Under the pieces are notes generated by a model that was not told where the DNA came from, ran no database searches, and saw only the letters and a list, made by a program, of their open reading frames with translations. A program made the translations under genes and the position numbers. Source: Clostridia bacterium (lineage in GTDB: Bacteria > Bacillota > Clostridia > Peptostreptococcales > Acidaminobacteraceae). From it: a stretch of DNA of 64,000 nt. Location: positions 1 to 64,000 of the forward strand of contig JAGYOH010000001.1 of assembly GCA_018399635.1 (NCBI GenBank), given 5' to 3'. This document shows positions 16,481 to 25,955 of this stretch, in pieces; positions within the stretch are counted from its first letter, which is position 1; every line of letters starts with the position of its first letter.

Positions 16481-16756
16481 GTATTCCCGGATATAGATTT
16501 CCTTCTTGAACAGGAGTTTTCTCAGGTCGATGGTCAGCTCTTCGATGGTCTCAAAAAAGACCTCCTCGACATGGACCTTGACTCCCTGGTCCTCCATGAG
16601 GCGGTATCCCTGGTCAAGGATACCCTCTTTCCTTCTAACTGAAGGCGTGAGCCCGCTGGTTCAGCACATGCCACCCCTGAGGGAACCCACTTCAAGCTCC
16701 TCGATACCTGCAGCCTTCAAATAGGCCAGCAGTTTCGGGGTGAAGATGATCTTCAT
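16469..16756 (-). CDS. HesB-related selenoprotein (in-frame UGA = Sec32)
   Basis: A 95-residue protein only complete if UGA at 16661-16663 is read as selenocysteine. The N-terminal part is MKIIFTPKLLAYLKAAGIEE, then GGM-Cys31-Sec32-TSGLTPSV. The rest (GYRLMEDQGVKVHVEEVF, ELTIDLRK, ending EYKIK) keeps an HesB/IscA-like beta-rich pattern. It matches the small HesB-related selenoprotein group, where Sec aligns with the HesB cysteine that binds Fe-S or metal. Start ATG 16756 has GGAGGTGGGGG before it. Amino-acid quality is equally good on both sides of the UGA, and a SECIS-like hairpin follows. The true role is unproven. Ordinary annotation would split or miss it. Confidence 0.82.
16631..16663 (-). 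promoter_or_regulatory. Bacterial SECIS-like element after the UGA codon
   Basis: After UGA (16663-16661) come 15 bases, then CCTTC-AGTTA-GAAGG (16645-16631): a perfect 5-base-pair stem with a 5-base apical loop. The loop begins 20 bases after the UGA and has G at its second position. Known bacterial SECIS elements have a small hairpin with a G in the first two loop bases, with the loop about 16-37 bases after UGA. Confidence 0.75.
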
Positions 16757-16775
16757 CCCCCACCTCCTTCACAAT

Positions 16776-16803
16776 GAGAGAGCCCCTCGAAAGGGGCTCT
16801 CTT
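16776..16803 (-). terminator. Hairpin between nucleotidase and selenoprotein genes
   Basis: AGAGAGCCCC pairs with GGGGCTCTCT around TTTCGA. It lies just after the 5'-nucleotidase stop. The T-run is weak (CATTG), so termination may be incomplete and the selenoprotein gene could be reached by readthrough; a separate promoter is not obvious. Confidence 0.6.
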
Positions 16804-16809
16804 CAAGTT

Positions 16810-18486
16810 CTATTCGTTGATTTCGACGATTCTGCCGGTGATTGTGGATTTTTCAAAACCGACATCCGCCATGTAGTCGATGAGCACCTGGTCCATGGCT
16901 CCGTACTCGGCCACGACTTCTTTCCCGACGAACATGCCGTAGTCGTCGCCGCCGGCTACCAGGAAGTCATTGGTGGCCAGGGTGTACATGGCTGATTCGA
17001 CCAGGGGTTCTCCATCCACGAGAATTTCCACCACGCGGCTTCCCGCCTCTTGTGTGGCGTCAAAGGTCACCGTCATCCCCGCGATATGGGGGAAGGCACC
17101 CAGGGGTTCAGGGTAAGTGGCGATGCCGTTTTCAATGGCGGCAATCACATCGGCCCCGCTGAGTTCAATGACTCTGACCGTATTCCCGAAGGGCAGTACC
17201 TGAAGGACGTCGCCCTTGGTGACCTCTCCCTCCTGGATACTGGTCCGGATCCCGCCGCCGTTGGTGAGGGCGATGTCGGCTCCGCTGATATCGAGCAGCG
17301 CCTCAGTCAAAAGATTGCCGAGGGTGGTTTCACCGGTTCGCACGAAATCTCTTTCGCCATTGAGGACCATGGGACTGAAGCCCACCACTTCATTTTCAAT
17401 GATGCCGTTGAGCTCGGCCAGGGCGTTGACCATGGCTCCCACCCGCTCATGCTCGGGGGCTTCAACAGAATCTCCCTTGCTGAACTGGCTGGCCGTGATG
17501 CTTTCTACCGCACCTTCTGCCATCTGGATCTGTACAATGCCGACGTTCTTGGATTTTTCACCGGCTTGAACAATCAAAGTATCCTCCACCATCATGCCTT
17601 CAGGCAGATTCGTGTGGGAGTGACCGTCGATGATCAGATCGATGCCTGCCACCTGCTCGGCCACATCGGTGGAAGCGTAATCTCCCTCGATTCCCAGATG
17701 GGCCAGGGCGATGAGGATATCCACGTCATCCCTGAGTTCATCCACCATGTCCTGGGCATAGGCCACCGGATCCTGGAAGGTCAGGCCGGCCGTATTGTCA
17801 GGATGTGATTTGAAGGTGGTTTCCGGTGTTGAGACGCCGAATACACCAATGGTGTAGCCACCCTTTTCAAAGATGGTGTATTCCGGCAGGAAGCTTTCCC
17901 CGGTCTCATCGACGATGATGTTGCCGCCGAGCATGGGGAAATCAAGTTTTCTGGCAAGATACAAGAGTCTGTCGGCACCGTAGTCGAATTCATGATTGCC
18001 GGCCACCATGAGGTCGTATCCCATTTCATTCATGATGTAGGTCCCGTAGCGACCATCGGACAGGGTGACGAGGTTCGCCCCTTGAAGGGCGTCGCCGGCG
18101 TCGAAGAACAGCACGTTGTCATTGGATGCTCTGACGGATTCGACAAAGGCCGAGACCTTGGCGGCACCCATGCCGTCGTACTTGCCCTCCACAAAGAATC
18201 CATGGATGTCATTGGTGTGGAGAATGGTGAGGGCCGCTTCCTCAAGTTCGGTTTCTTGAGGCGTTCCAGGAACCTCCAGTTCCTGACCCACCAGAATCAG
18301 GTCCGGATCGTCGAGGTCATTCAGATCCGCAATGTCCTGCCATTCCACCCCCCAGGCCGCTCCCAGTTCCGACAGGGTATCTCCTGCTTGTACCGTGTAG
18401 GTCTCAGCAAATACCAGTCCTGTGGTGATTGATGAAAAAATCATCAACACCGAAAGAATAATGCCAAGCTTCCTCGCTCTTCTCAT
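16810..18486 (-). CDS. Secreted 5'-nucleotidase with N-terminal LysM domain
   Basis: Extracellular or wall-bound enzyme releasing phosphate from nucleotides (UshA/YfkN-like). A signal peptide ends near VFAE. A LysM module follows (about 30-74, YTVQAGDTLSELGAAWGVEW). The metallophosphatase domain has HTNDIHG, GDALQG, GNHEFDYG and DGHSHTNLP. The nucleotidase C-terminal domain has NGGGIR and PFGNTVRVIELSG, and ends with TLATNDFLVAGGDDY. I start at ATG 18486, eight bases after AAAGGAG; an in-frame GTG nine bases further up overlaps that RBS. LysM should hold it to peptidoglycan. No PhoP box is seen upstream, although its function fits the phosphate regulon. Confidence 0.9.
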   Translation of the reverse strand: MRRARKLGIILSVLMIFSSITTGLVFAETYTVQAGDTLSELGAAWGVEWQDIADLNDLDDPDLILVGQELEVPGTPQETELEEAALTILHTNDIHGFFVEGKYDGMGAAKVSAFVESVRASNDNVLFFDAGDALQGANLVTLSDGRYGTYIMNEMGYDLMVAGNHEFDYGADRLLYLARKLDFPMLGGNIIVDETGESFLPEYTIFEKGGYTIGVFGVSTPETTFKSHPDNTAGLTFQDPVAYAQDMVDELRDDVDILIALAHLGIEGDYASTDVAEQVAGIDLIIDGHSHTNLPEGMMVEDTLIVQAGEKSKNVGIVQIQMAEGAVESITASQFSKGDSVEAPEHERVGAMVNALAELNGIIENEVVGFSPMVLNGERDFVRTGETTLGNLLTEALLDISGADIALTNGGGIRTSIQEGEVTKGDVLQVLPFGNTVRVIELSGADVIAAIENGIATYPEPLGAFPHIAGMTVTFDATQEAGSRVVEILVDGEPLVESAMYTLATNDFLVAGGDDYGMFVGKEVVAEYGAMDQVLIDYMADVGFEKSTITGRIVEINE

Positions 18487-18563
18487 TCGATTCACTCCTT
18501 TATTGAATTTATACCAACACTGAATATTTACCTTTAAAAAGGCCCCTTAAACGTAAAAATCCG

Positions 18564-18713
18564 TTGACACTCCCCACGAATCAATTCGGGGGATTCTCAG
18601 GTGATTAAACCGAAGTGCATTTCTGCTATCGGAGTACGACCCTGAGTCAAGGGGTGTGTCATCACCCCGTCCCATGCCAGGACCTATAGTCGCATGGGCT
18701 GAAAGCCTACTGC
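18564..18713 (-). ncRNA. Right-end omegaRNA-like segment of the IS605 element
   Basis: The 150 bases between the tnpB stop and the element end are non-coding and rich in inverted repeats (for example CATGCGACTATAGGTCCTGGCATG and GGGGTGATGACACACCCC). In IS605 elements the guide RNA of TnpB is transcribed from this end. Given the broken tnpB it is probably a relic. Confidence 0.5.
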
Positions 18714-19764
18714 TTACGCAGCGCCAGCTATCAGAGGTGCCTTAATGATGTTGATGGCACCGACCGAATCCCCGATGGGAGTGGTATCCACACTTGCAAG
18801 TGTAGTTTCTGCCTTTGGCTTTGTTTTCTTGCCACGAACGGACAAATCTGACTGGTGTAGGCGGGATGACATATTCCACCGTGATACCTGCTAGTGCCTT
18901 GTACTCAATGTAGCCCGCCAAACGATAGAATGACCAGGTGTGCAAATTCTTTTCATTTTTACGGCTTGTCTTTGCCGTTTGTCTGATGCCCGAGTTTTTC
19001 AAGTCTGATGGTGCTTACATGGTTTTCGATTGCAAAATTGACGATTTCTCTTGAAATCTTATGGTCTTGGTTTTTCATCCAGCGTTGCTCTTTATCAGAG
19101 AGAGTTTCCTGATAGGCACTAAGGTTTTTCATTTGGCCGAGTTTCTTTCTAATTGCTCGAAAGCGACGGCAGAAAAACTTTATTCAGTCGGCCATTGCCG
19201 AAAGAATTTGACCTTGCCATCAGAAGTTTATTTACGGCTGGAACTTTGAGCCGAGATCCACGCCCATGACGATATCTGTGTGGACTGTGATCAGTTCCGG
19301 GTCTTCAACTGCAATCTGAGCAATCCATTTGTGCCCGACTTCCAGTGATGCGAAGCATACCAGGTTTAGCAGCCTCTTCAATTAAAGTCTTCTGATAATC
19401 ATTAAAGATCGCTTTGACTCCGATTCGCTGGGATTTGCCGTTAATCAAAACAGGAAACTCAAGTGTGTTTTCTTTAACTGTATAGTTTTGATTGTTCAAA
19501 GACAAACCGGTTTTCCTGAGAATGGGAACCGTCCCCTGTTTCTTTGATTTCTTGTAGGCTACTTTTGGCATCACGAATCGCTTGGTTTTTTGACGGCACT
19601 CGGCATCAGTGCGTCAACATCTTTCGAAGAGAGCTGAAGCACCTTTTCAGCCTCGACCATATCGGACACAATTTCATTGACTGTTTTGATGCAGGTTTTG
19701 CTGATTGAAATCAAAAATTTTCTTGTTCAATTGTGGGGGCTGGTTTGATTTTGACGGTACGCAT
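18714..19764 (-). pseudogene. tnpB: tnpB (RNA-guided nuclease TnpB), frameshifted
   Basis: Fragments in different frames spell one TnpB. The start is at 19764 (MRTVKIKPAPTIEQE), then LSLNNQNYTVKENTLEFPVL (19305-19574 region), the RuvC-I stretch MGVDLGSKF near 19255, and the C-terminal zinc ribbon CKCGYHSHR with the end GAINIIKAPLIAGAA at 18714. At least four frame changes separate these pieces. The intact family is about 370-400 residues; the total span here, about 1,050 bases, is slightly short. Confidence 0.85.
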
Positions 19765-20180
19765 GGCATCACTTCCCTTTGATTCCTTTGCTGATTTTCA
19801 ATAGGCCTTTAATAACCGATAGGGGAGCACCACCAACCGTTGAAACAAAATAGCTATTTGTCCAAAGAGTGGGTAGTTTTGTAGTCAGGTGCTTGAATTC
19901 ACTTCTTAGTACGCTTGATGATTGTCCCTTGATTCTTTTGACAGCCTTATGGATGCCAAATTGGGGGGCAACCTCCAATAGCAAGTGGATGTGATCTGGC
20001 ATGGTTTGCATTTCAATGATATCGACATTTAGCTTAAGAGGCAACTTCTTCTACTATCTCCTTCAAACGCTTTTCAACTGGACCTACGATTACCTTGCGT
20101 CGATATTCAGGACACCATACCACAGGGTACTTGCACGAACAGACTACATTTTTACTTGATTTGTAGTTAGTGTTATCCAT
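19756..20180 (-). pseudogene. tnpA: tnpA (Y1 transposase), frameshifted
   Basis: The gene starts MDNTNYKSSKNVVCSCKYPV at 20180 and runs to KEIVEEVAS, then shifts frame to continue with IIEMQTMPDHIHLLLEVAP, the conserved HUH histidine pair. A second shift occurs after TVGGAPLSVIK; the expected tail PIENQQRNQREVMP continues in another frame. The full IS200/IS605 TnpA is about 130-150 residues. Two frameshifts make it non-functional. Confidence 0.88.
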
Positions 20181-20374
20181 ACCTCTATGATACACCCTTT
20201 AAGCTTATAACGCAAACATATGATCACCTTTCATCCCCATGGCTAAAGCGAGGGGCTTTTCGGTGATATTCGGTAAAGATGACCCCCGTCGGAGTTTTTT
20301 CAAATCTGACTTCGTTTTTCCCTTCAGAGGCCCGGGCTTTTTTGAAAAGGGCTGCAACTCTCAAAACCGCACAC

Positions 20375-20401
20375 AAAAAAATCCCCTGGACCAGGGATTT
20401 T
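20375..20401 (-). terminator. Terminator after nadR
   Basis: AATCCCTGG pairs with CCAGGGGATT around TC, followed by TTTTTT on the minus strand. Confidence 0.88.
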
Positions 20402-20414
20402 CAGGTGAAGATTT

Positions 20415-21437
20415 TCACTTTTCAAGAATCTTGTCGATCAACTTTACCGCTTCCGTGATCCGGTCGATATAGCTGCCGCTGACGGCCTGGTAGGCAATGC
20501 CGCGCTCGTCCAGCATGGTCTTCAACTTTTCATTGTTGGACCGGCGGTCCTCTTCCCTGCCATAGGTCCTGAAACCGTCGGAAACCCAGGCCACATCGGG
20601 CTCGAGATAAATCCACAAATCGTAGTAGTTGTGCTCGGCCATGCTCTCCAGAATGGGATCTTTGCCGGAGAAAAGTTCGCTGAAGTACTGGGTGACGATG
20701 ATTTCCGTATCGACAAAAAGCAGTTTGTTGGAATAGCGGATTTTTTCAAATTCATCCATCTTGTGGCCGTAGGCGATCATGGGAAAAAGATCCGGGGTGA
20801 AGATGCCTTCATACCCCCCCATGTTCTCACACAGGACACGGCCGTATTCCTCCACGTAATTGGTGTTGTAGAGCTTGGCCAGGTTCCTGGTCAGGGTGGA
20901 CTTGCCCGAACTTTCCGTTCCCACGATGACCACTTTTTTGACGTAGTAGGGTCTGACGAAGGCAGGCAGGTCGTCCCAGTGTTCAAAGACCCCCTCCTCC
21001 CTGATCTGGGTGGAGGAAATGGTGAATTTCTTGAAATCGTACTGGTCCAGCAGGCTTTCGATTTCGGGATGCATCTCCCGGATGGTGCGAAAATAATTCA
21101 GGTCGGTGTGGAAAAGGGCATCGATTTTCTTTCCGATGGTGTCGAAGACCTTCTTCGTGGTGGCTTCAAAATCGATTTTTCCGTCTTGTGAAACCACTTC
21201 CTCCACCTGGATGATGTTGATGTGGTCCATTTCCTTGGTCAGCCCCGTGATCCACCTCGCCCTGATTTCCGGCACCAGGTATTTGAAATGGTCCCTTTCA
21301 CAGATTTCCCGGTCGATGTCGGGGTGATGGATCACCACCACGTAGAGCTCGTCGCTGATGTAGGAAGCCTTCAATATCGCATTCACATGCCCCATGTGCA
21401 TGGGCATGTATTTCCCAATGATCAATCCTCTTTTCAT
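20415..21437 (-). CDS. nadR: NadR-like NMN adenylyltransferase / ribosylnicotinamide kinase
   Basis: Bifunctional NAD salvage enzyme. The N-terminal nucleotidyltransferase domain (about 1-160) has GKYMPMHMGHVNAI, containing the HxGH-type motif, and the STQIREEG motif (ISSTxxR) near 143. The C-terminal kinase domain (about 165-340) has P-loop GTESSGKST and the DTEIIVTQYF Walker-B-like segment. The N-terminal DNA-binding domain of enterobacterial NadR is absent, so it should be an enzyme only. Length 340 is as expected without HTH. Transcribed alone with its own terminator. Confidence 0.9.
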   Translation of the reverse strand: MKRGLIIGKYMPMHMGHVNAILKASYISDELYVVVIHHPDIDREICERDHFKYLVPEIRARWITGLTKEMDHINIIQVEEVVSQDGKIDFEATTKKVFDTIGKKIDALFHTDLNYFRTIREMHPEIESLLDQYDFKKFTISSTQIREEGVFEHWDDLPAFVRPYYVKKVVIVGTESSGKSTLTRNLAKLYNTNYVEEYGRVLCENMGGYEGIFTPDLFPMIAYGHKMDEFEKIRYSNKLLFVDTEIIVTQYFSELFSGKDPILESMAEHNYYDLWIYLEPDVAWVSDGFRTYGREEDRRSNNEKLKTMLDERGIAYQAVSGSYIDRITEAVKLIDKILEK

Positions 21438-21540
21438 GGCACTCCCCTTTTTATCGATATTTGCCCGGTGAGCAGGCGAATTGATTAACCTTATTTTACC
21501 ACATCCGGAACAAGTCTTTCACAATTGTTTCACCCCCATG

Positions 21541-21573
21541 AAAAAGGCATCCCCTCTTCGGGAATGCCTCTTT
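21541..21573 (-). terminator. Terminator at the end of the lct operon
   Basis: GAGGCATTCCCG pairs with the GGGATGCCTTTT arm around AAGAG on the minus strand, followed by TTTTCATGG. It lies 12 bases after the lctF stop. Confidence 0.75.
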
Positions 21574-21585
21574 CGAAAAACAGGT

Positions 21586-23238
21586 CTACATGGGTAAGGG
21601 ATTGAAGCCGCTGGTGATGAGAACCCCCACCAGCAAGGCGGCCGCCAGGGAATAGATGACCATGGGAATCGCATTTCGTCGGATGAGTTTCCCCTCCATG
21701 CCGATGACCCCCACCGTGGCCGCCACCGCCACGACATTGTTGATGCAGATCATGTTGCCGATGCCGCCTCCGATGACCTGCAGGGTCACGATCAACACCT
21801 GAGGCAGACCGAGGATGGTGGCGGTTTCGAACTGCAGGGATGAAAAGAGAATATTCGAAACGGTATTCGAACCCGACATGAAGGCTCCCAAGACGCCGAT
21901 GAAGGGGGCTACCATGACATAACCGCTTCCCGCAACCCGGGCCAGGGCCTTGGCCATTTCTGTGAGCATGCTCTCCAGGCCTGCCCCGTTGACCCCTGAA
22001 TTCAGCATCAGTTGTACCATGGCGATTCCGGCAAAAAGGGCGATGGCTGCGCCGCTGATCTGTTTGAAGGTGCTCTTCCAGGCTGTCACGATGCTTTTCT
22101 TGTCCATTTTGTGCAGATAGAAGGTCAGGAGGGCCACCAGGGTGAAGGGAATGATCCCCGGCAGATAGGCCCAGCTCAGGGCATAGTCCAGTCCGGTGCC
22201 CATGACATTGGGGATGACGATCTTCTGTGCCGCAAGAATCCCCTTGAGGCCCAGGGCCGGTATCCTGGTGATGACCAGAATGCCTGCGATCAGGGCATAA
22301 GGCGTCCAGGCCATGAGCAATGACATGTTGGATTCCTTGGTGGCTCCCAGATCTTCATTCGAGCTCCAGTCGGCCTCCCAGGCATCCTTTGAATCGAAAT
22401 CCCAAATCGTCTTCGGCATCAGAAATCCCTTCTGGGCGGCAAATACCACGATGCCGAGTCCGATGAAGGCTCCCATGAGAGAGGGCAGCTCCGGCCCGAA
22501 AACCGTCGCGATGAGGACATAGGGCACGGTGAAGGCCAGCCCGGCGAAGATGGCGAAGGGCGCCACTTGCAGTCCCTCCTTGATGCTTCTGTTTTTCCCG
22601 AAAAACCGGGTCATCATGACCACGGCCAGGAGTGGAATGAAGGTTCCCACGATACCGTGCACGACGGCCACCCACTGGGTCAGCTGCATCTGAAAGGCGA
22701 GGGGATCTCCCCCGATGGCCTCAAGATTGCTGGAAATCGTACTCATGGCACCGAATATGGGGGTTCCCACTGCTCCGAAGGCCACCGGTGTCGAGTTCAT
22801 GATCAGGGCGACCATGGCCGCGGCCAGGGCCGGGAAACCCAGTCCCACCAGAAGGGGACCGGCAAGAGCCGCCGGTGTTCCGAATCCCGCCGCTCCTTCA
22901 ATGAAGGCCTCGAACATCCAGGCGATGATCAGCACCTGGATTCTTTTATCCTTGGTAATGCCTCCGAATCCGTTGTTGATGGTGGCCATGGCCCCGGACT
23001 GCTTCAGCGTGTTCAGAATCAAAATGGCGCCGAAGATGATGATCAGCACATCCAGGGCCTTGAACACGCCGAAGACGGAAAATCCGATGACGCTGCCAAA
23101 GTCCATTTTCCAGAAGACCAGGCCCACCACCGCCGCCACGCCCCAGGACACGGGCAAGGCTTTCTTGGCTCCCCAGTTCATACCGATCATCAGAACGATT
23201 GTGGTCAAAATTGGTAAAAAAGCAATCAGTGCATACAT
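21586..23238 (-). CDS. lctF: L-lactate permease (LctP family)
   Basis: Imports lactate, probably with protons. The 550 residues are almost all hydrophobic, with about 13-14 helices. Landmarks of the LctP family are [22 protein letters not shown], quoted here as [14 protein letters not shown], the segment VGTPIFGAM, and [14 protein letters not shown] near the C-terminus. It is the last gene of a six-gene set whose order equals lctABCDEF of Acetobacterium woodii; position there is lctF. The start ATG 23238 lies 21 bases after the lctE stop. Confidence 0.93.
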   Translation of the reverse strand: MYALIAFLPILTTIVLMIGMNWGAKKALPVSWGVAAVVGLVFWKMDFGSVIGFSVFGVFKALDVLIIIFGAILILNTLKQSGAMATINNGFGGITKDKRIQVLIIAWMFEAFIEGAAGFGTPAALAGPLLVGLGFPALAAAMVALIMNSTPVAFGAVGTPIFGAMSTISSNLEAIGGDPLAFQMQLTQWVAVVHGIVGTFIPLLAVVMMTRFFGKNRSIKEGLQVAPFAIFAGLAFTVPYVLIATVFGPELPSLMGAFIGLGIVVFAAQKGFLMPKTIWDFDSKDAWEADWSSNEDLGATKESNMSLLMAWTPYALIAGILVITRIPALGLKGILAAQKIVIPNVMGTGLDYALSWAYLPGIIPFTLVALLTFYLHKMDKKSIVTAWKSTFKQISGAAIALFAGIAMVQLMLNSGVNGAGLESMLTEMAKALARVAGSGYVMVAPFIGVLGAFMSGSNTVSNILFSSLQFETATILGLPQVLIVTLQVIGGGIGNMICINNVVAVAATVGVIGMEGKLIRRNAIPMVIYSLAAALLVGVLITSGFNPLPM

Positions 23239-23258
23239 TCTTGTATATCCCCCTTTTT

Positions 23259-24536
23259 TTATCTCACGATGACTGAAACGCCGTCCGGCACCACCGTGAC
23301 CTGATAATCATCACGCCCGATCATCGCAACGGCCTTCGCCATGGCTTCCTCCAGGTCGGCGGCATAATGCAGGTGCATGTCCTCCACCATCTTTTGTCCG
23401 GCATCCGTGACCATGATCACTTCATGTTTAAGTAGGATCCTTGCCAGGACCTGGGACTCCCACTGGTCCGGCATGGTTTGTTCACGACCCTTTGACAGGA
23501 TTTCATCCATGACCTCCCGGGCCCCCGACGAACCCGCAAAGGTCTCGTAGAAGGCTTCACCGCCATGGCCGTCACGACACTCGGCAGCGATGATGATGAC
23601 GCCTCCCTCCTTCAGGGTCGCCTCTGCGGCGGTCATTCCCTTCACCGACTGGTAGATATTCTGGTCAAGGGGATAGCCGCCGTTGGTGGTGACGACAATG
23701 TCCGCAGGCGAGGCCTCCACCCCGGCGAGACTGTCCACAAACCGGCAGCCTTCATAATGGGCGTCTTCCCGATGCCCGGCAAAGGCCTTGATGACCTTTT
23801 TGTCGGCATCGATCACCACATTGAGGATAAAGGCCAGTCCGGCTTCCTTTGCCGCATGGAGCATGTCGATATGAAGCGGGTTTTTTTCAAGGATTCCGGT
23901 TCTCGCAAATTCCGAATCGATGAACTCCGAACAGTGATTCGCCAGGACGGTTTCATAACTGACCACCCCGGGCAGAACGCTCTTTCTTCCCCCTGAAAAG
24001 CCGGCGAAGAAATGGGGCTCGATGAAGCCTTCAGCAATGAGCAGGTCCGCCTCCATGGCGACCTTGCTGATCAAGAGGGATCCCCCGGAAGGCAGCCGCC
24101 CCAGATCCACCATGGGGTCCCTGACGCTGTCATGGATGTGGATGTCCACGGTATCCACGATTTCATCGGTGTACTTGCTCCTGAGTTCCTCTTCACTTGA
24201 GGCGCGATGCACGCCCGTGGCCACCAGGATGGTGATCTTCCCTTCACGGTTGACCCTTCGAAGGGTCTCGAGGAGCACCGGCATGGTGATGTGGGAGGGC
24301 ACCGGTCTCGTGTGATCACTCGAGATGATGACCATGTTCTTCTTCCCCCGGGCCAGGTCCTCCAGGCGGGGTGAATTGACGGGATTTTCCAAGGCCTCCT
24401 TCACCAGAATCGTTTCAGACTTCCCGGGCCGGTAACTGTGGGCCCGGGAAACCAGGACGGCCCTCAAATGGTCGTCTTCGATTTCAAAAGTCCTAGTGCC
24501 TTTGCCATAAGGCAGTTCAACCTTCACTGCTATCAT
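23259..24536 (-). CDS. lctE: Nickel-pincer lactate racemase LarA
   Basis: Interconverts L- and D-lactate so that both feed the dehydrogenase. The active-site residues of LarA are all present: His110 (ATGVHR), His175 and Lys185 ([18 protein letters not shown]), and His201 (ANHCSEF); HTRPVPSH at about 75-82 is also conserved. The 425-residue length fits. The enzyme needs the LarB/LarC/LarE-made nickel cofactor; none of these genes lie in the window. Start: ATG 24536 touches AGGAG directly, so GTG 24527 (nine-base spacing) is a good alternative. It begins 3 bases after lctD. Confidence 0.92.
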   Translation of the reverse strand: MIAVKVELPYGKGTRTFEIEDDHLRAVLVSRAHSYRPGKSETILVKEALENPVNSPRLEDLARGKKNMVIISSDHTRPVPSHITMPVLLETLRRVNREGKITILVATGVHRASSEEELRSKYTDEIVDTVDIHIHDSVRDPMVDLGRLPSGGSLLISKVAMEADLLIAEGFIEPHFFAGFSGGRKSVLPGVVSYETVLANHCSEFIDSEFARTGILEKNPLHIDMLHAAKEAGLAFILNVVIDADKKVIKAFAGHREDAHYEGCRFVDSLAGVEASPADIVVTTNGGYPLDQNIYQSVKGMTAAEATLKEGGVIIIAAECRDGHGGEAFYETFAGSSGAREVMDEILSKGREQTMPDQWESQVLARILLKHEVIMVTDAGQKMVEDMHLHYAADLEEAMAKAVAMIGRDDYQVTVVPDGVSVIVR

Positions 24537-24539
24537 CTC

Positions 24540-25955
24540 CTAAAGATCGAATATCTTGCCCGGGTTCATGATATGGTTGGGGTCCAGGGCCCTTTTGATG
24601 GCTCTCATCATGGCCATTTCACCCGGCCCTACCAGGTCTCCCATGTATTTTTTCCGCTTGACGCCGATGCCGTGTTCCCCGCTGATTTTACCACCCAGTT
24701 CCTTGACGGCATCGTACAGTTCCAGCAAGGCCTTTTCCTCGATGTCATACCACTCTTCCATGGTGGACCCGGGATTCTTGACCAGGGTGGTATGGAGATT
24801 GCCGTCTCCGGCATGGCCGTAGGAGGGCATTTTGATGTCGTATTTCCGGGCGATTTTCTCAATTCTCGGCATCAGCTTCGAAATCGAGCTGATGGGCACC
24901 ACGATATCCTCGAGACTCTGATGGGGAGAATAGACTTTGAAGGCTTCGGCGATATTTCTTCTGACCGACCAGACCCTTTCCTGGGTGGTATAATTGTCCG
25001 CCACGTAGACCTCTATGGCGCCGTTTTCAAGACAGAGTTCTCCGATGATTTCAGCATCCTCGTCCACCTGGCTCTGCTTGGTGCCGTCCACCTCCAGGAG
25101 CAGCATCGATCCCGCCTTTTGATAGGGCAGATGCTCGTTCAGGTACTCGCAGGCGGTGTGCACTGAAAGCTTGTCCATGAATTCGATGGAGGTGGGAATG
25201 ATGCCACCCTCCGACATGATTTTCGGCACCGTGGAAATGGCTGAATCCACATCTTCAAAAAGCACCAGCAGATTGGTGATGGCCTTGGGCAGGGGTGACA
25301 GTTTGATGATGGCCTTGGTGACGATCCCCAGGGTCCCCTCCGACCCGACGATCAGTTTTTTCAAGTCGTATCCCGTCACATCCTTGATGATTTTTCCTCC
25401 AAGTTCGATGATCTCCCCCGCAGGAGTCACCAGTTCCATCCCCACGATGTACTGGCCGGTGACACCGTATTTGACAGCCTTGCCGCCACCGGCGTTTTCG
25501 GCGATGTTTCCCCCGACAAAGCAGGTTTCCAGACTCATGGGATAGCCTGCGAAGAAGAGGCCCCTTTCCGCCACCAGTCCGTTGATTTCATTGGTGACCA
25601 GACCGGGTTCCACCACGATCATCATATTTTCATAATCGATTTCAAGCACCTTGTTCATTTTTTCCACCGACAGCAGAATGCCGCCGTACACGGGAATGGC
25701 CCCTCCTGACAGACCGGACCCGGCACCACGGGGGGTCACTGGAATCAGCTCCCGGTTGGCCAGCTTCATGACTTCGGCGATCTGCCGGGCCGTAGTTGGT
25801 GTGATGACCACTTCCGGCATGCTCTGAAACTGTTCTACCGGTGTTTCATCATGGGAATAGCTTTCCATTTTTTCCTCATCGACGAAAACATTCTTTTCTC
25901 CCAGCAGACTGACCAATTGTGCAATGGTGTCCTTTGTGACTTTACCGTAATTCAT
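24540..25955 (-). CDS. lctD: FAD-linked lactate dehydrogenase (GlcD/LctD)
   Basis: Oxidises lactate to pyruvate with FAD and passes electrons to the EtfAB pair encoded upstream. Of 471 residues, the FAD-binding-4 (PCMH) domain spans about 35-215 with PVTPRGAGSGLSGGAIP and AENAGGGKAVKYGVTG. The FAD-oxidase C-terminal domain follows with HAGDGNLH and GEHGIGVKRKKYM. No iron-sulfur motif is seen. The start ATG directly follows the lctC stop codon. In A. woodii the homologous complex drives lactate oxidation by NAD+ through electron confurcation with reduced ferredoxin; here that is inferred. Confidence 0.93.
   Translation of the reverse strand: MNYGKVTKDTIAQLVSLLGEKNVFVDEEKMESYSHDETPVEQFQSMPEVVITPTTARQIAEVMKLANRELIPVTPRGAGSGLSGGAIPVYGGILLSVEKMNKVLEIDYENMMIVVEPGLVTNEINGLVAERGLFFAGYPMSLETCFVGGNIAENAGGGKAVKYGVTGQYIVGMELVTPAGEIIELGGKIIKDVTGYDLKKLIVGSEGTLGIVTKAIIKLSPLPKAITNLLVLFEDVDSAISTVPKIMSEGGIIPTSIEFMDKLSVHTACEYLNEHLPYQKAGSMLLLEVDGTKQSQVDEDAEIIGELCLENGAIEVYVADNYTTQERVWSVRRNIAEAFKVYSPHQSLEDIVVPISSISKLMPRIEKIARKYDIKMPSYGHAGDGNLHTTLVKNPGSTMEEWYDIEEKALLELYDAVKELGGKISGEHGIGVKRKKYMGDLVGPGEMAMMRAIKRALDPNHIMNPGKIFDL

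Larger units (their letters stand above)
18564..20260 (-). mobile_element. Degenerate IS200/IS605-family element
   Basis: Left-end hairpin CCCC...GGGG with the CGCTTTAGCC core is at 20235-20255; the right end GAATCCCCCGAATTGATTCG-TGGGGAGTGTCAA reads from 18597 to 18564 on the minus strand. Both are typical subterminal hairpins of this family. Inside are tnpA and tnpB on the minus strand, each broken by several frameshifts, so the copy is inactive. It lies between the nadR terminator and the nucleotidase promoter. No target duplication is expected for this family. Confidence 0.9.

Noticed and set aside
20239-20414. Possible remnant of a gene interrupted by the IS605 element (minus-strand stretch reading KTPTGVIFTEYH)
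   Set aside because: The stretch is only about 100 bases, its frame has no start, and joining across the element gives a stop within five codons; too short to support.
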